Shown here: piece after piece, positions 43,794 to 52,570 of the stretch | How positions within the stretch are numbered: the stretch's first letter is position 1 | How the letters are laid out: every line of letters begins with the position of its first letter | Assembly: GCA_904419315.1 (NCBI GenBank) | Contig: CAJFQY010000011.1 | Location: 34,906-98,905, forward strand | Source: Zongyangia gallinarum | GTDB taxonomy: Bacteria > Bacillota > Clostridia > Oscillospirales > Ruminococcaceae | DNA: 64,000 bases | Reading direction: 5' to 3' | Notes under the pieces: generated by a model | What the model saw: the letters and a program-made list of their open reading frames with translations, nothing else | What the model was told of the DNA's origin: nothing | The model's database searches: none | Made by a program: the position numbers and the translations under genes

Positions 43794-45065
43794 ATGTTTA
43801 TCGACAAAGTAAAAATCAAGGTTAAGGCAGGAAATGGCGGAAACGGTGCAGTTTCTTTTCATAGGGAGAAGTATGTGGCAGCCGGTGGACCTGATGGCGG
43901 TGACGGAGGTCGAGGCGGTGATATTGTCTTTCAGGCGGATACGAATCTTTCCACGTTAGTGGATTTTAAGTATCGTAAGAACTATGTAGCGCCCAATGGT
44001 GAGCCTGGATCAAAGAAGCGGTGTACAGGGAAAAGCGCCGAACCCTTGGTTATTAAGGTACCTTTGGGTACAGTAATCAAAGAAGCAAACTCGGGACGCA
44101 TCATGGCGGATCTATCCACCAAAGAACCAGTTGTCGTCGCCAAAGGAGGAAAAGGCGGTTGGGGAAATCAACATTTTGCGACTCCCACCCGACAAATCCC
44201 TCGCTTTTCAAAACCTGGCATGCCGGGAGAATGCTTTGAGTTGACACTGGAACTCAAGCTTCTGGCAGATGTCGGATTGGTAGGATTTCCAAATGTGGGA
44301 AAATCATCTTTGATTTCGGTGGTCAGTGAGGCAAAACCCCAAATTGCCAATTATCATTTTACGACGCTGACACCAGTTTTAGGTGTTGTGCGGGTTGATG
44401 AAGAAAAGTCCTTTGTTATGGCAGATATTCCAGGCCTGATTGAAGGGGCCAGCGAGGGAATAGGGCTGGGGCACGAGTTCCTACGTCATGTAGAACGTTG
44501 CAGGCTCATTGTCCATTTAGTGGATGTTTCGGGTATTGAGGGAAGAGATCCCATCGAAGACTTTGAAAAGATTAACCAAGAGCTTAAAAATTTTGATGAA
44601 GAACTTGCAAAACGCCCACAAATAGTGGCCGCCAATAAATGCGATTTGGCTAACGAGGAACAGATTGCGGCTTTTCGCCAGTATATAGAGAAAAAACAAA
44701 TTCCCTTTTTCCCAATTTCTGCGGCTACCCGCACTGGTGTGGATGCGCTGATAAATGAGGTGGCTGCGCAGTTGGATCAACTGCCTCCAATTCTTCGCTA
44801 CGAGCCAGAACCGCTTCCGGTGGAAATTTTTGCACCCACTGGACGGGACAAGTTCGAAGTCCGCAAACGCGAAGGGATTTTTGAGGTGGAAGCTGAGTGG
44901 CTGATTCCAATTTTGTCCACAGTGAATATGGACGATTATGAGTCTCTCCAATATTTCCAGAGGGTTCTGAGAGAAAGCGGTATCATCAATAAGTTGGAGG
45001 AAATGGGAGTACAAGAGGGAGACACTGTAAGTATTTACGATTTGGAATTTGATTATGTCCGTTAG
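43794..45065 (+). CDS. obgE: GTPase Obg
   Basis: 423 residues. The Obg domain is glycine-rich (AGNGGNGAVSFHREKYV; GDGGRGGDIVF), the G domain has GFPNVGKSSL, DIPGLIEGAS and NKCDLA, and the C-terminal OCT domain (about 345-420) marks the Gram-positive form. It binds the 50S subunit and links growth, ribosome assembly and stress. It lies after the L21/L27 operon, the conserved order. Confidence 0.97.
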   Translation: MFIDKVKIKVKAGNGGNGAVSFHREKYVAAGGPDGGDGGRGGDIVFQADTNLSTLVDFKYRKNYVAPNGEPGSKKRCTGKSAEPLVIKVPLGTVIKEANSGRIMADLSTKEPVVVAKGGKGGWGNQHFATPTRQIPRFSKPGMPGECFELTLELKLLADVGLVGFPNVGKSSLISVVSEAKPQIANYHFTTLTPVLGVVRVDEEKSFVMADIPGLIEGASEGIGLGHEFLRHVERCRLIVHLVDVSGIEGRDPIEDFEKINQELKNFDEELAKRPQIVAANKCDLANEEQIAAFRQYIEKKQIPFFPISAATRTGVDALINEVAAQLDQLPPILRYEPEPLPVEIFAPTGRDKFEVRKREGIFEVEAEWLIPILSTVNMDDYESLQYFQRVLRESGIINKLEEMGVQEGDTVSIYDLEFDYVR

Positions 45066-45079
45066 AAGCGAAAAGGAGA

Positions 45080-45526
45080 ATGCTTACGTTAGACTTATTA
45101 TCGACACCAATGAATCCGAAACAGTTAGGCCCCATTAGCTTGGCATTTGTAGGAGACGCTGTTTATGAACTTATGGTACGAGAACAGCTGTTGCAGAGAA
45201 CCCCCAACGCACCGGTTTATAAATTGCATAAAATGTCCGTTTCTAGGGTACGGGCATCGGCGCAGTCCTTGGGATATGAGATGATTGAGCCCATATTGAG
45301 TGAAGAAGAGCTTTCTATCCTGAAGCGGGGAAGGAACAGTCATTCTTCTACCGTACCGAAAAACGCGGATCCTTGTGAATATAGAAGGGCTACCGGAGTA
45401 GAAACCCTGTTTGGCTATTTGTACCTCAAGGGAGAACTTGATCGTATCAGACAGCTTTTTGACATCATATCATCTGGATTAGATGCTCAGACGGAGAAAG
45501 ACAGAAACACGGCAGATAACCAATAA
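45080..45526 (+). CDS. mrnC: Mini-ribonuclease III
   Basis: 148 residues. RNase III catalytic domain only, with no dsRNA-binding domain. The segment LAFVGDAVYELMVRE carries a catalytic acidic residue, and RGRNS...PKNADPCEYRRATG is typical. MrnC matures 23S rRNA in Bacillus. The ATG at 45080 is close to the SD AAGGAG, so an internal start at 45110 remains possible. Confidence 0.93.
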   Translation: MLTLDLLSTPMNPKQLGPISLAFVGDAVYELMVREQLLQRTPNAPVYKLHKMSVSRVRASAQSLGYEMIEPILSEEELSILKRGRNSHSSTVPKNADPCEYRRATGVETLFGYLYLKGELDRIRQLFDIISSGLDAQTEKDRNTADNQ

Positions 45527-45557
45527 AAAGTTTTGGGTCCGATAAGGAGACTTTCTC

Positions 45558-46439
45558 ATGCACGCGATCTTAAATAGTGACAATAAAAAGATTCATCTCT
45601 TGCTTGACGTCTGTAGTGACATAATCGGGACCTTTTTATATGCAATTGCTGTCCATATTTTTACAGCCCCCAATGAGATCGCACCAGGCGGTGTAACCGG
45701 ACTCGCAACCGTAATTAGCTATTTGACGGGGTTACCCATCGGAGCTTTATCATTTTTGATCAACGTTCCTTTACTTCTGCTGGGATTTCGTTTTATCGGA
45801 AGGCGATTTACCTTGCGCACATTGATCACTGTGGGGCTTTCTACCTTGATGATCGATGTTGTTACCAGAGGTATGCCAGTTTTTACCGGAGACATGGTAA
45901 TGGCCTCCCTGGCAGGCGGCGTTATTTTAGGTATTGGTCTCGGCATCATTTTCATGCGGGGATCTACCACTGGTGGCACCGATATTGTAGCTCGACTGTT
46001 GCAAAGAAGATGGCCTCATATGCAGATGGGAAGATTAATGCTATTGATCGATTGTGTGGTGCTTTTGATTGCAGTAGCTGTCTATGGGAGTATGGAGTCA
46101 GCTCTTTATGGTGCGGTGTGCATTTTTTCTAGTTCAGTAATGATTGATGTTGTACTTTATGGGATGGATCGGGGCAAAATGGTCATGGTGGTGTCCGATA
46201 TACCGGATCAGGTGGCACAAACTATCCTGGAAGGCCTCGACCGCGGTGTAACACTGTTAGCAGGAGAGGGCGCATATACAGGGGATCCAAAGAAGATCAT
46301 CATGTGCGCTGTCCGTCCAAATCAGTTTTATAGGCTTAAACAAATCACGTTGGAAAGCGACCCCAATGCATTTATTATCGTGCTGGATACTTCAGAAGTA
46401 TTTGGTGAAGGCTTTAAAGTGGAGAAAAAGCGTTTGTAA
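45558..46439 (+). CDS. YitT-family membrane protein
   Basis: 293 residues. About five N-terminal membrane helices with ITAPNEIAPGGVTGLA and GSTTGGTDIVARLLQRR, followed by a cytoplasmic DUF2179 domain (about 210-290). YitT proteins are widespread in Firmicutes; their transport substrate is unknown. SD AAGGAGA precedes the start. Ends at a strong terminator. Confidence 0.92.
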   Translation: MHAILNSDNKKIHLLLDVCSDIIGTFLYAIAVHIFTAPNEIAPGGVTGLATVISYLTGLPIGALSFLINVPLLLLGFRFIGRRFTLRTLITVGLSTLMIDVVTRGMPVFTGDMVMASLAGGVILGIGLGIIFMRGSTTGGTDIVARLLQRRWPHMQMGRLMLLIDCVVLLIAVAVYGSMESALYGAVCIFSSSVMIDVVLYGMDRGKMVMVVSDIPDQVAQTILEGLDRGVTLLAGEGAYTGDPKKIIMCAVRPNQFYRLKQITLESDPNAFIIVLDTSEVFGEGFKVEKKRL

Positions 46440-46454
46440 GTGAGAACTCTAATG

Positions 46455-46505
46455 AAGCAAAAGAGGCAAGCTATATTGAAATGATAGCTTGCCTCTTTTG
46501 CTTTT
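46455..46505 (+). terminator. Terminator after the YitT gene
   Basis: 20-bp near-perfect stem with arms AAAAGAGGCAAGCTAT / ATAGCTTGCCTCTTTT, T-rich tail. Confidence 0.93.
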
Positions 46506-46601
46506 AGTGAGAGCCATGTTCCCACCGCATTTCAAAATTTTAAACTTTACAACTGAACACCTCTGTTTTACAATGGAGAAAAATGGGAAAGGAAAGCTGG
46601 C

Positions 46602-47741
46602 ATGAAAAAGTTCGTTCTAGTTCCCGACTCTTTTAAGGGTACAATGACTTCTACAGAAATATGTGAACTGATGGAAAGGGCAATCCGCAGGCACTTCCCA
46701 GAGGCACAGATCATATCCATCCCAGTGGCTGATGGAGGAGAGGGAAGTGTCGATTGCTTTCTGGCGGCTATGGGAGGAGAAAAAATCTCGATCAATGTCA
46801 AAGGACCTTATTTTAAGGAAATGACCGGATTTTACGGAAAGATAGGGAAGGATACGGCGGTTATTGAAATGGCAGCATGTGCCGGCCTGCCCCTAGTAGG
46901 AGATCGCAAAAATCCAGAGAAAACCACTACTTACGGAGTGGGACAACTCCTTTGCCATGCCGTACAGCAGGGCTGCAAAAAAATTATTGTAGGCCTTGGC
47001 GGAAGCGCTACCAATGACGGGGGATGTGGGGCTGCGGCAGCCGCAGGGGTACGTTTTTATAACAAAGAAGGAATTGCGTTTGTGCCCGTAGGCGAGACAC
47101 TGGGAGACATTGCCCACATTGATATTTCCGCAGCTAAAAAACTCTTTTCTGGAGTAGAAATCGTTACCATGTGCGACATTGATAATCCTCTCTGTGGAAC
47201 TACAGGTGCTGCGGCAGTTTTTGCTCCCCAAAAGGGGGCAGATACAGAAATGGTCTTCCGTCTTGATCAGGGACTCGCCCATCTTGGAAAAATCATTTTG
47301 CGGGACCTGGGAAAAGATATTGTAGAATTACCTGGAGCAGGAGCAGCGGGCGGCATGGGTGGAGGCATGGCAGCCTTTTTTGATGCACGGCTTCAAATGG
47401 GAATTGATACGGTTCTTGATACTGTGAATTTTGACCGTCAGGCATCTGGAGCAGATTTGATTCTCACTGGTGAGGGCAAAATTGATGGGCAAAGCCTGCG
47501 AGGCAAAGTAGTGATAGGTACTGCCAAACAAGCACAGACTTTAGGCATCCCACTTGTGGCGATTGTGGGGGATATCGGAGACAATTTGGAAGAAGTATAC
47601 ACTCAAGGGGTATCTGGAATTTTTAGCATCAACCGAATTGCAGCCCCTTTTGAGAAGCTTAAAGACAGGAGCAGAGAAGATCTCTATTTAACAGTAGATA
47701 ACCTTATGGGATTTTTGGCTCAGATGGAGGAGAAACGATGA
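46602..47741 (+). CDS. Glycerate kinase (GlxK type)
   Basis: 379 residues, usual size. Starts KKFVLVPDSFKGTMTS, then VADGGEGSVD, GLGGSATNDGGCG and LTGEGKIDGQ, all marks of type-2 glycerate kinase. It phosphorylates D-glycerate to 2- or 3-phosphoglycerate with ATP. Overlaps the next gene by 4 bp. Confidence 0.96.
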   Translation: MKKFVLVPDSFKGTMTSTEICELMERAIRRHFPEAQIISIPVADGGEGSVDCFLAAMGGEKISINVKGPYFKEMTGFYGKIGKDTAVIEMAACAGLPLVGDRKNPEKTTTYGVGQLLCHAVQQGCKKIIVGLGGSATNDGGCGAAAAAGVRFYNKEGIAFVPVGETLGDIAHIDISAAKKLFSGVEIVTMCDIDNPLCGTTGAAAVFAPQKGADTEMVFRLDQGLAHLGKIILRDLGKDIVELPGAGAAGGMGGGMAAFFDARLQMGIDTVLDTVNFDRQASGADLILTGEGKIDGQSLRGKVVIGTAKQAQTLGIPLVAIVGDIGDNLEEVYTQGVSGIFSINRIAAPFEKLKDRSREDLYLTVDNLMGFLAQMEEKR

Positions 47742-48055
47742 ACGATACAGGATATTGTGGACTTCGATGCAATGAATGCCCGCTTTATATTGCGTTTCAC
47801 ACAGGAGATAAGGCGCTGATGGAGAAAACCGCCCGAGAATATTCAACGCCAGACTGTGTATTTGAGGAAGAGGAGATGAGATGTGGAGGGTGTCAATCCG
47901 ATATCGTTCCTGAAAAGATGTGCGCCGGGTGCGAGATGCGCAACTGTGCGCGTAGACGTCAAGTCAAGGCTTGTACTTCCTGTAATGATTACCCCTGTAA
48001 GTTTACAGACCAATATGGTGTGTCAAAAGAGAAACAGGACTTGAGTCGAATATAA
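47738..48055 (+). CDS. DUF3795 cysteine-rich protein
   Basis: 105 residues with eleven or more cysteines (CGLRCNECPLYI; CGGCQSD; CAGCEMRNCA; CTSCNDYPCKF), probably binding zinc or Fe-S. DUF3795 has no defined role. Coupled to glycerate kinase by an ATGA overlap, though no pathway link is known. Confidence 0.88.
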   Translation: MNDTGYCGLRCNECPLYIAFHTGDKALMEKTAREYSTPDCVFEEEEMRCGGCQSDIVPEKMCAGCEMRNCARRRQVKACTSCNDYPCKFTDQYGVSKEKQDLSRI

Positions 48056-48100
48056 AACACAGACAGGGCGCCGTCATATGACCGCGCCCTTCTGTGTTTT
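48054..48100. terminator. Bidirectional terminator between DUF3795 and MFS genes
   Basis: Arms AAAACACAGA..GGGCGC and GCGCCC..TCTGTGTTTT pair around a 12-base loop between converging genes; it overlaps the MFS stop codon. Confidence 0.9.
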
Positions 48101-49307
48101 AATTTTTAGTAGATACAAAATCAGTAGGATGGGTCGCCTTCTTTTCCAATAGTTCACTGACAGAAAAGTTGATGATAAGAAGTAAAACGACCACTGGGAA
48201 GAAAAGTTCCAGGGAGAACCACGAGAGAAACACCCCCAAAGCTGACGAAAGGACGGAGCCGCCCAGACAAGCGGCGCCTACTTGATAACCGATCAGTTTA
48301 TCACTGACACTCTTCTCGAAACGGATGGGAGTTTCATGCATCAGACAGGGATAAACAGGCCCTATTCCCACGCCGATCATCGTGGTTCCTATCAAGGCGC
48401 CCCAGGACATCGGAACGAACCAAAGAATCAAAGCCCCAGCAACTGCGAAAGTCAGTCCAAGGCGGATCATACGTAGATTTCCCATTTTGTTGACAACAAT
48501 GCCGCAAAGAAAACGTCCAACCATTATACCGCCATAGTAGAGAGTGACACAGAGAGCGGCGATAGCTACAGGAATTCCTCGAGACTCTACCAAAACACTA
48601 TTGACCCAGACACCTACAGTAAATTCCATTCCGGCGTAGAGAAAGAAGAGCAGAACGCCAAGTGTTGGTGCGAGCCTTCCAAAAACTTTGGCTTTATGAG
48701 AAGGATCTTTTGTATTACTCGATGGCTGGCCTTTTTGAATTTTATCCTGCCAAAGCTTAGCGATCACACTGACAAACAGGATGACAGCAAGTGTCAGCTG
48801 AATAGAGGATACCATTTGATAGCCGCCTCTCCAGGAGCCGCTCCATGAAAGCGCACTAGAAATGATGATAGGACCAACTGAAGCTCCTAAACCCCAAAAG
48901 CAATGCAACCAGTTCATGTGTCGGGAGGTGTAGTGATCTGCTACATAACGGTTAAGCCCTGAATCTACAGCGCCCTGCCCAAATCCCAGGGGAATCACGC
49001 AGACAATCAGCCATCCAAAGCTAGGAGAAAGGGAGAATCCAAGCAGCCCTAGACCTGTCATCATACAACTTACGAAAGTGACGGCTCCAGTTCCAAAACG
49101 GCGAAGAATTCGACCGCTTATCACACTGGAAAAGGCCGATAAACACAAAAGCAAAGTAGTGAGAATCCCCACACTTTCCAGGGGAAGCCCCATTTCTACA
49201 CGTATCGAGGGCCAGGCAACACCGAGAATTCCATCAGGAAGACCTAAACTGATAAAAGAGAGATAAATAATAGTAATCAGCAATACTTCTTTTTTCTTGA
49301 TATCCAA
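48099..49307 (-). CDS. Major facilitator superfamily transporter
   Basis: 402 residues with about 12 membrane helices. An MFS loop motif is seen after helix 2 (SGRILRRFGTG) and its repeat in the second half (MVGRFLCGIVVNKMGN). The layout resembles the FucP-like sugar branch, but the substrate cannot be read. It is the third gene of a PHP-ROK-MFS operon, 41 bp after the ROK gene, which suggests a carbohydrate or sugar-phosphate link. Confidence 0.9.
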   Translation of the reverse strand: MDIKKKEVLLITIIYLSFISLGLPDGILGVAWPSIRVEMGLPLESVGILTTLLLCLSAFSSVISGRILRRFGTGAVTFVSCMMTGLGLLGFSLSPSFGWLIVCVIPLGFGQGAVDSGLNRYVADHYTSRHMNWLHCFWGLGASVGPIIISSALSWSGSWRGGYQMVSSIQLTLAVILFVSVIAKLWQDKIQKGQPSSNTKDPSHKAKVFGRLAPTLGVLLFFLYAGMEFTVGVWVNSVLVESRGIPVAIAALCVTLYYGGIMVGRFLCGIVVNKMGNLRMIRLGLTFAVAGALILWFVPMSWGALIGTTMIGVGIGPVYPCLMHETPIRFEKSVSDKLIGYQVGAACLGGSVLSSALGVFLSWFSLELFFPVVVLLLIINFSVSELLEKKATHPTDFVSTKN

Positions 49308-49348
49308 CTGTATCTGTCCTTTCTGTCAGTGGTATGTTTTAATCTTCC

Positions 49349-50398
49349 TTATTGAGGTTCATCCTTCATCGGAAGCAGTGGAAGGAGCATTTGGATTGTC
49401 AGATAAGATAACCCTGTGAGATAATCATTACGGAAGCTGTCAGGATATAGGATATCTGGCAGCATTCGCTGGGGGATTTGCTGCTGGGCGTGTTGCCGAA
49501 TTTGATCGAGTTGAATACGGCAGTCTTTAAGAATGTTGCCACTGACGACAACCAAAGAGGGATTGACCACACAGTTAACAGCAGCAATGGCCTGCGCGAT
49601 ATATTTGGCCTTATCATCACTGCTTTCTACTGAGGCAATCGCTTGATCTAGTGTCATGCCGCCGCCCATCGGTAGATATCCCAATTCGCCGCCAAAACCT
49701 TTATCACCCCGTACAATTTTACCTCCTGCGATGATGCCAGACCCGCTGCAGATACGATCTAGATAAATATAAGCTACATTCATCTGTTCCATTTGGTATT
49801 GGGGATGCTGGTGAATGTATTGACGGCAGAAGCCCAGGGCAACAGCATTGAGATCATTTTCTAACAGCATTGGGAGATTTAAGGCATGTTGCATTTGTTT
49901 TCCGATGTCGTTGATAGTCCATCGACCCCAGCCGTTGTCCACTAAAAATCCGCTTTTTTCCACGACACCAGGGACACCCAGGCCTATAGCTGAAACATTC
50001 CAAAGTTCTTTGCATTTGGAGGCAAACCGGACGGCATCAGCTTCTGCGCTTTTTGGCATAATAGCAACACTATTTTCTTCGAGAATTTCTCCATTTAGTT
50101 TGTTGACGCGAAAATAAAGACGATCTTCCTCCAGATAGAGAACAAGGACACGGTTGCGGTTAGGGGAGAGGATATATCGTTGCGGACGCCTTCCTCCACT
50201 AGAAACATCTAAGTCACTCTCTACAATTTCTCCCAATGTGACTAATTCTTCCAGCAAGCTGCGTACTGTTGTGACACTCATGTGGGTCGCTTCCGCTATT
50301 TCACCACGGGTAGCGCTACCCAAGGCAATGAGAGTTTGATAAATTAGCTCGATATTCATTTTTTTTATGAGTTCGGGTTTTCCCGCCTGATGTAGCAT
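49349..50398 (-). CDS. ROK-family transcriptional regulator, kinase motifs degenerate
   Basis: About 349 residues from ATG 50398 with SD AAAGGAG; an earlier in-frame start at 50521 lies in the PHP gene. A winged helix (residues 10-75, ATRGEIAEATHMSVTTVRSLLEEL) precedes a ROK domain. The phosphate-binding DxGxT motif is not seen (reads VLYLEEDRLYFRVNKL) and the ROK zinc CxCGxxGC motif is lost (GGELGYLPMG), though LLENDLNAVALGF is kept. So it is a sugar-sensing regulator unlikely to phosphorylate sugar. Confidence 0.88.
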   Translation of the reverse strand: MLHQAGKPELIKKMNIELIYQTLIALGSATRGEIAEATHMSVTTVRSLLEELVTLGEIVESDLDVSSGGRRPQRYILSPNRNRVLVLYLEEDRLYFRVNKLNGEILEENSVAIMPKSAEADAVRFASKCKELWNVSAIGLGVPGVVEKSGFLVDNGWGRWTINDIGKQMQHALNLPMLLENDLNAVALGFCRQYIHQHPQYQMEQMNVAYIYLDRICSGSGIIAGGKIVRGDKGFGGELGYLPMGGGMTLDQAIASVESSDDKAKYIAQAIAAVNCVVNPSLVVVSGNILKDCRIQLDQIRQHAQQQIPQRMLPDILYPDSFRNDYLTGLSYLTIQMLLPLLPMKDEPQ

Positions 50399-50411
50399 GG
50401 GAACAGCTCCT

Positions 50412-51296
50412 TTATCTTCGTGCTTTTTGTAATGCATAGCAGATTTCTTCTGCCTGTTCTTGGCAGTCAATACTGCCGAGAGTGATGCTAGGTTTTGTTT
50501 TACCATGAAAATCGCTACCACAGGTGGGAATAACCCCTAGCTGCTGTGACCACCGGAGATAGAAATCAGTCTGAGCCTGATTATGATAGCTACTAAAAAC
50601 TTCCATGCCGCACACATCTTCTTGAAAAATATTCTGCAAAAGCTCTTCATTTTCTTTAATATTGTTGCCTGGGTGAGCCAAAACGGGTACTCCTCCAGTT
50701 TTCCTAATAAGCGTACAGGCGTCATGGAGACTCATATAGGTGACTGGTACAAAGAAAGGCTTTCCCTGCGCACAATAATCCCAATAAAAATTAACAAAAG
50801 GATTATCGCTGCGAGATCCACCGGGATAATAGGGGGAAAGATATGGATTATTTCTATTTTTATCTAACGCCAGCGCTGCTTCGGCAATCATTTCGCTAGT
50901 GACAACGCCATTGCGGGCAAGAGAATTGGCAAACTCTTGATCAAAATCAATACCGGCCCCTCGGATCAAAGCCATCCTTTTTTGGCATGTCTTTTGTTCC
51001 TGAGTGATGATGCTATTTTTAACGGGATCAAAGATGCTTTTATCGGGTTCAATATAGTAGCCTAAGAGATGAAGGTTAACGTCAGCGTAGGTACAGTCTA
51101 ATTCAATGGCTGGAATCAGAGTAAGGCCGTACTCCTGGGCCAATTTTCGGCTTTCATCAATAGCATCGATACAATTGTGATCAGCAATGGCAACAACTTT
51201 GAGAGAAGAATGGGCGCACATAGACATAAGTTCTTGTGGGGAATATTCGCCATCGTTGCTATATTGAGAATGTATATGTAGGTCGATTAGAGCCAT
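50412..51296 (-). CDS. PHP-domain phosphoesterase
   Basis: 294 residues. Metal-binding PHP motifs are intact: IDLHIHSQYSNDGEYSP, AIADHNCIDA, VLAHPGNN and CGSDFHG. Such enzymes hydrolyse small phosphoesters, for example 3',5'-nucleoside bisphosphate or sugar phosphates. It is first of a three-gene operon with ROK and MFS genes; a terminator separates it from the VOC gene. Substrate unknown. Confidence 0.92.
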   Translation of the reverse strand: MALIDLHIHSQYSNDGEYSPQELMSMCAHSSLKVVAIADHNCIDAIDESRKLAQEYGLTLIPAIELDCTYADVNLHLLGYYIEPDKSIFDPVKNSIITQEQKTCQKRMALIRGAGIDFDQEFANSLARNGVVTSEMIAEAALALDKNRNNPYLSPYYPGGSRSDNPFVNFYWDYCAQGKPFFVPVTYMSLHDACTLIRKTGGVPVLAHPGNNIKENEELLQNIFQEDVCGMEVFSSYHNQAQTDFYLRWSQQLGVIPTCGSDFHGKTKPSITLGSIDCQEQAEEICYALQKARR

Positions 51297-51390
51297 TTTG
51301 TTTCCTCACATTTTAAAACATACTTTTAAATGTTTATTTTAAAAGTTAATAACAAAAGTATAGCCGCTTTTTATTAATTTGTCAACCCAT

Positions 51391-51427
51391 AATAAAAGCA
51401 GCCGCTATATTAGCGGCTGCTTTTATT
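51391..51427. terminator. Bidirectional terminator at the VOC gene end
   Basis: Perfect 17-bp stem AATAAAAGCAGCCGCTA with its complement and 3-base loop. It overlaps the last codons of the VOC gene. Confidence 0.92.
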
Positions 51428-51796
51428 ATTTTTACTTGGAATAATTTCGAGCCAGTATCCATCGGGATCGGAAATAAAATAAATGCCCATAGCAGAATTT
51501 TCGTAGCAGATACATCCCATTTTTTTATGGAGGGCATGTGCAGCTTCAAAGTCATCAGTGGTAAAAGCAAGATGGAATTCATTGTCTCCCAGGTCATAAG
51601 GATCATTGCGATCCCGCAGCCAAGTGAGTTCCAGGGTATGACGGGAACTACCGTCTGTAAGATAAACTAAAATAAAACTGCCATCTTTGGCCTCTTTTCG
51701 CCGACATTCGGTTAGACCAAGGGCCTCCTTGTAGAAAGCAAGACTTTGCTCTAGATCCATCACATTAATATTATTATGTGCGAAGGTAAAACCCAT
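51410..51796 (-). CDS. gloA: VOC-family protein, glyoxalase I-like
   Basis: About 128 residues from ATG 51796 with SD AAGGAG. Two beta-alpha-beta-beta-beta modules with metal residues in FAHNNINVMDLEQSLAFYK, TLELTWL, EFHLAFTTDD and DPDGYWLEIIP. This pattern matches lactoylglutathione lyase-like enzymes that remove methylglyoxal, though in an anaerobe the thiol cofactor is unclear. Single-gene unit. The region 51797-52050 upstream shows no gene. Confidence 0.85.
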   Translation of the reverse strand: MGFTFAHNNINVMDLEQSLAFYKEALGLTECRRKEAKDGSFILVYLTDGSSRHTLELTWLRDRNDPYDLGDNEFHLAFTTDDFEAAHALHKKMGCICYENSAMGIYFISDPDGYWLEIIPSKNNKSSR

Positions 51797-52050
51797 TGCG
51801 AATCTCCTTCTGCCGAACACGAGGATCGGCTTTTAGTCGTTCCTTCATTATAGTGAAAGCAAGAAGAAAATGCAATGTCAAAAAGGTTAAAATTTAGAAG
51901 AAATGCTGTAATTGTTTTGTCTAAATTTGTGAAATTTCCCTGATAAAAATATGAAGGCTTTTTTAAGTTTTTGCTGAAACCATTGACATTCTGTTTCTTT
52001 AGGAATAGAATCCGTTAAACAAGAGAAAAAATGTGCATACTATAAACAGG

Positions 52051-52377
52051 CTAACTGATGTAGTCTTCTATGAGCCGGTTAAGCTCTTCTGTATCTCTAG
52101 CATAGACTCCGGTCTGTAATTCTTTAATATCAAATTCAGGGAGATTTTTGATATATACATCAAATACAATATCTGGAGTTACACTGTCTGCTTCAAAAAC
52201 GGCTAGCTTGCCACCATAATCCCTGAGTACATATTGATAATCCCCAATAGGCACAGAGGATTCTGCAACCAGAGCAGGTTCCGGTTTACTACCATGTTCA
52301 ATAAAAAAGATGGTGGCCAAGGCCGCTGTTAAGAGTACCATGAGAATGCAACCTATATATGCAACTGTTTTTCCCAT
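52051..52377 (-). CDS. Small membrane-anchored protein with BofC-like C-terminus
   Basis: About 108 residues from ATG 52377 with SD GGAGG. One N-terminal transmembrane helix (VAYIGCILMVLLTAALATIFFI), then an extracytoplasmic domain. The last 30 residues (LPEFDIKELQTGVYARDTEE) resemble the BofC C-terminal domain. In Bacillus, BofC acts in the forespore on the SpoIVB checkpoint; a similar role is a guess. It diverges from the PBP gene. Confidence 0.7.
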   Translation of the reverse strand: MGKTVAYIGCILMVLLTAALATIFFIEHGSKPEPALVAESSVPIGDYQYVLRDYGGKLAVFEADSVTPDIVFDVYIKNLPEFDIKELQTGVYARDTEELNRLIEDYIS

Positions 52378-52570
52378 AAAAGAACCTCCAGAATTCGTCC
52401 ACACAGTTATATTGAGGCGGACAAGCATTGTATAATCTTAGTGTTGACAATACTGGATGGAGCTATGCGCTGGGAGGAAAGATTTATCCATAGGTTTTCG
52501 CAAATTCGTTAACATATTCTGTCCGCTTTATGTTATAATGAAATGGCTAGTAAGGAGGAGAGACCAGCCA

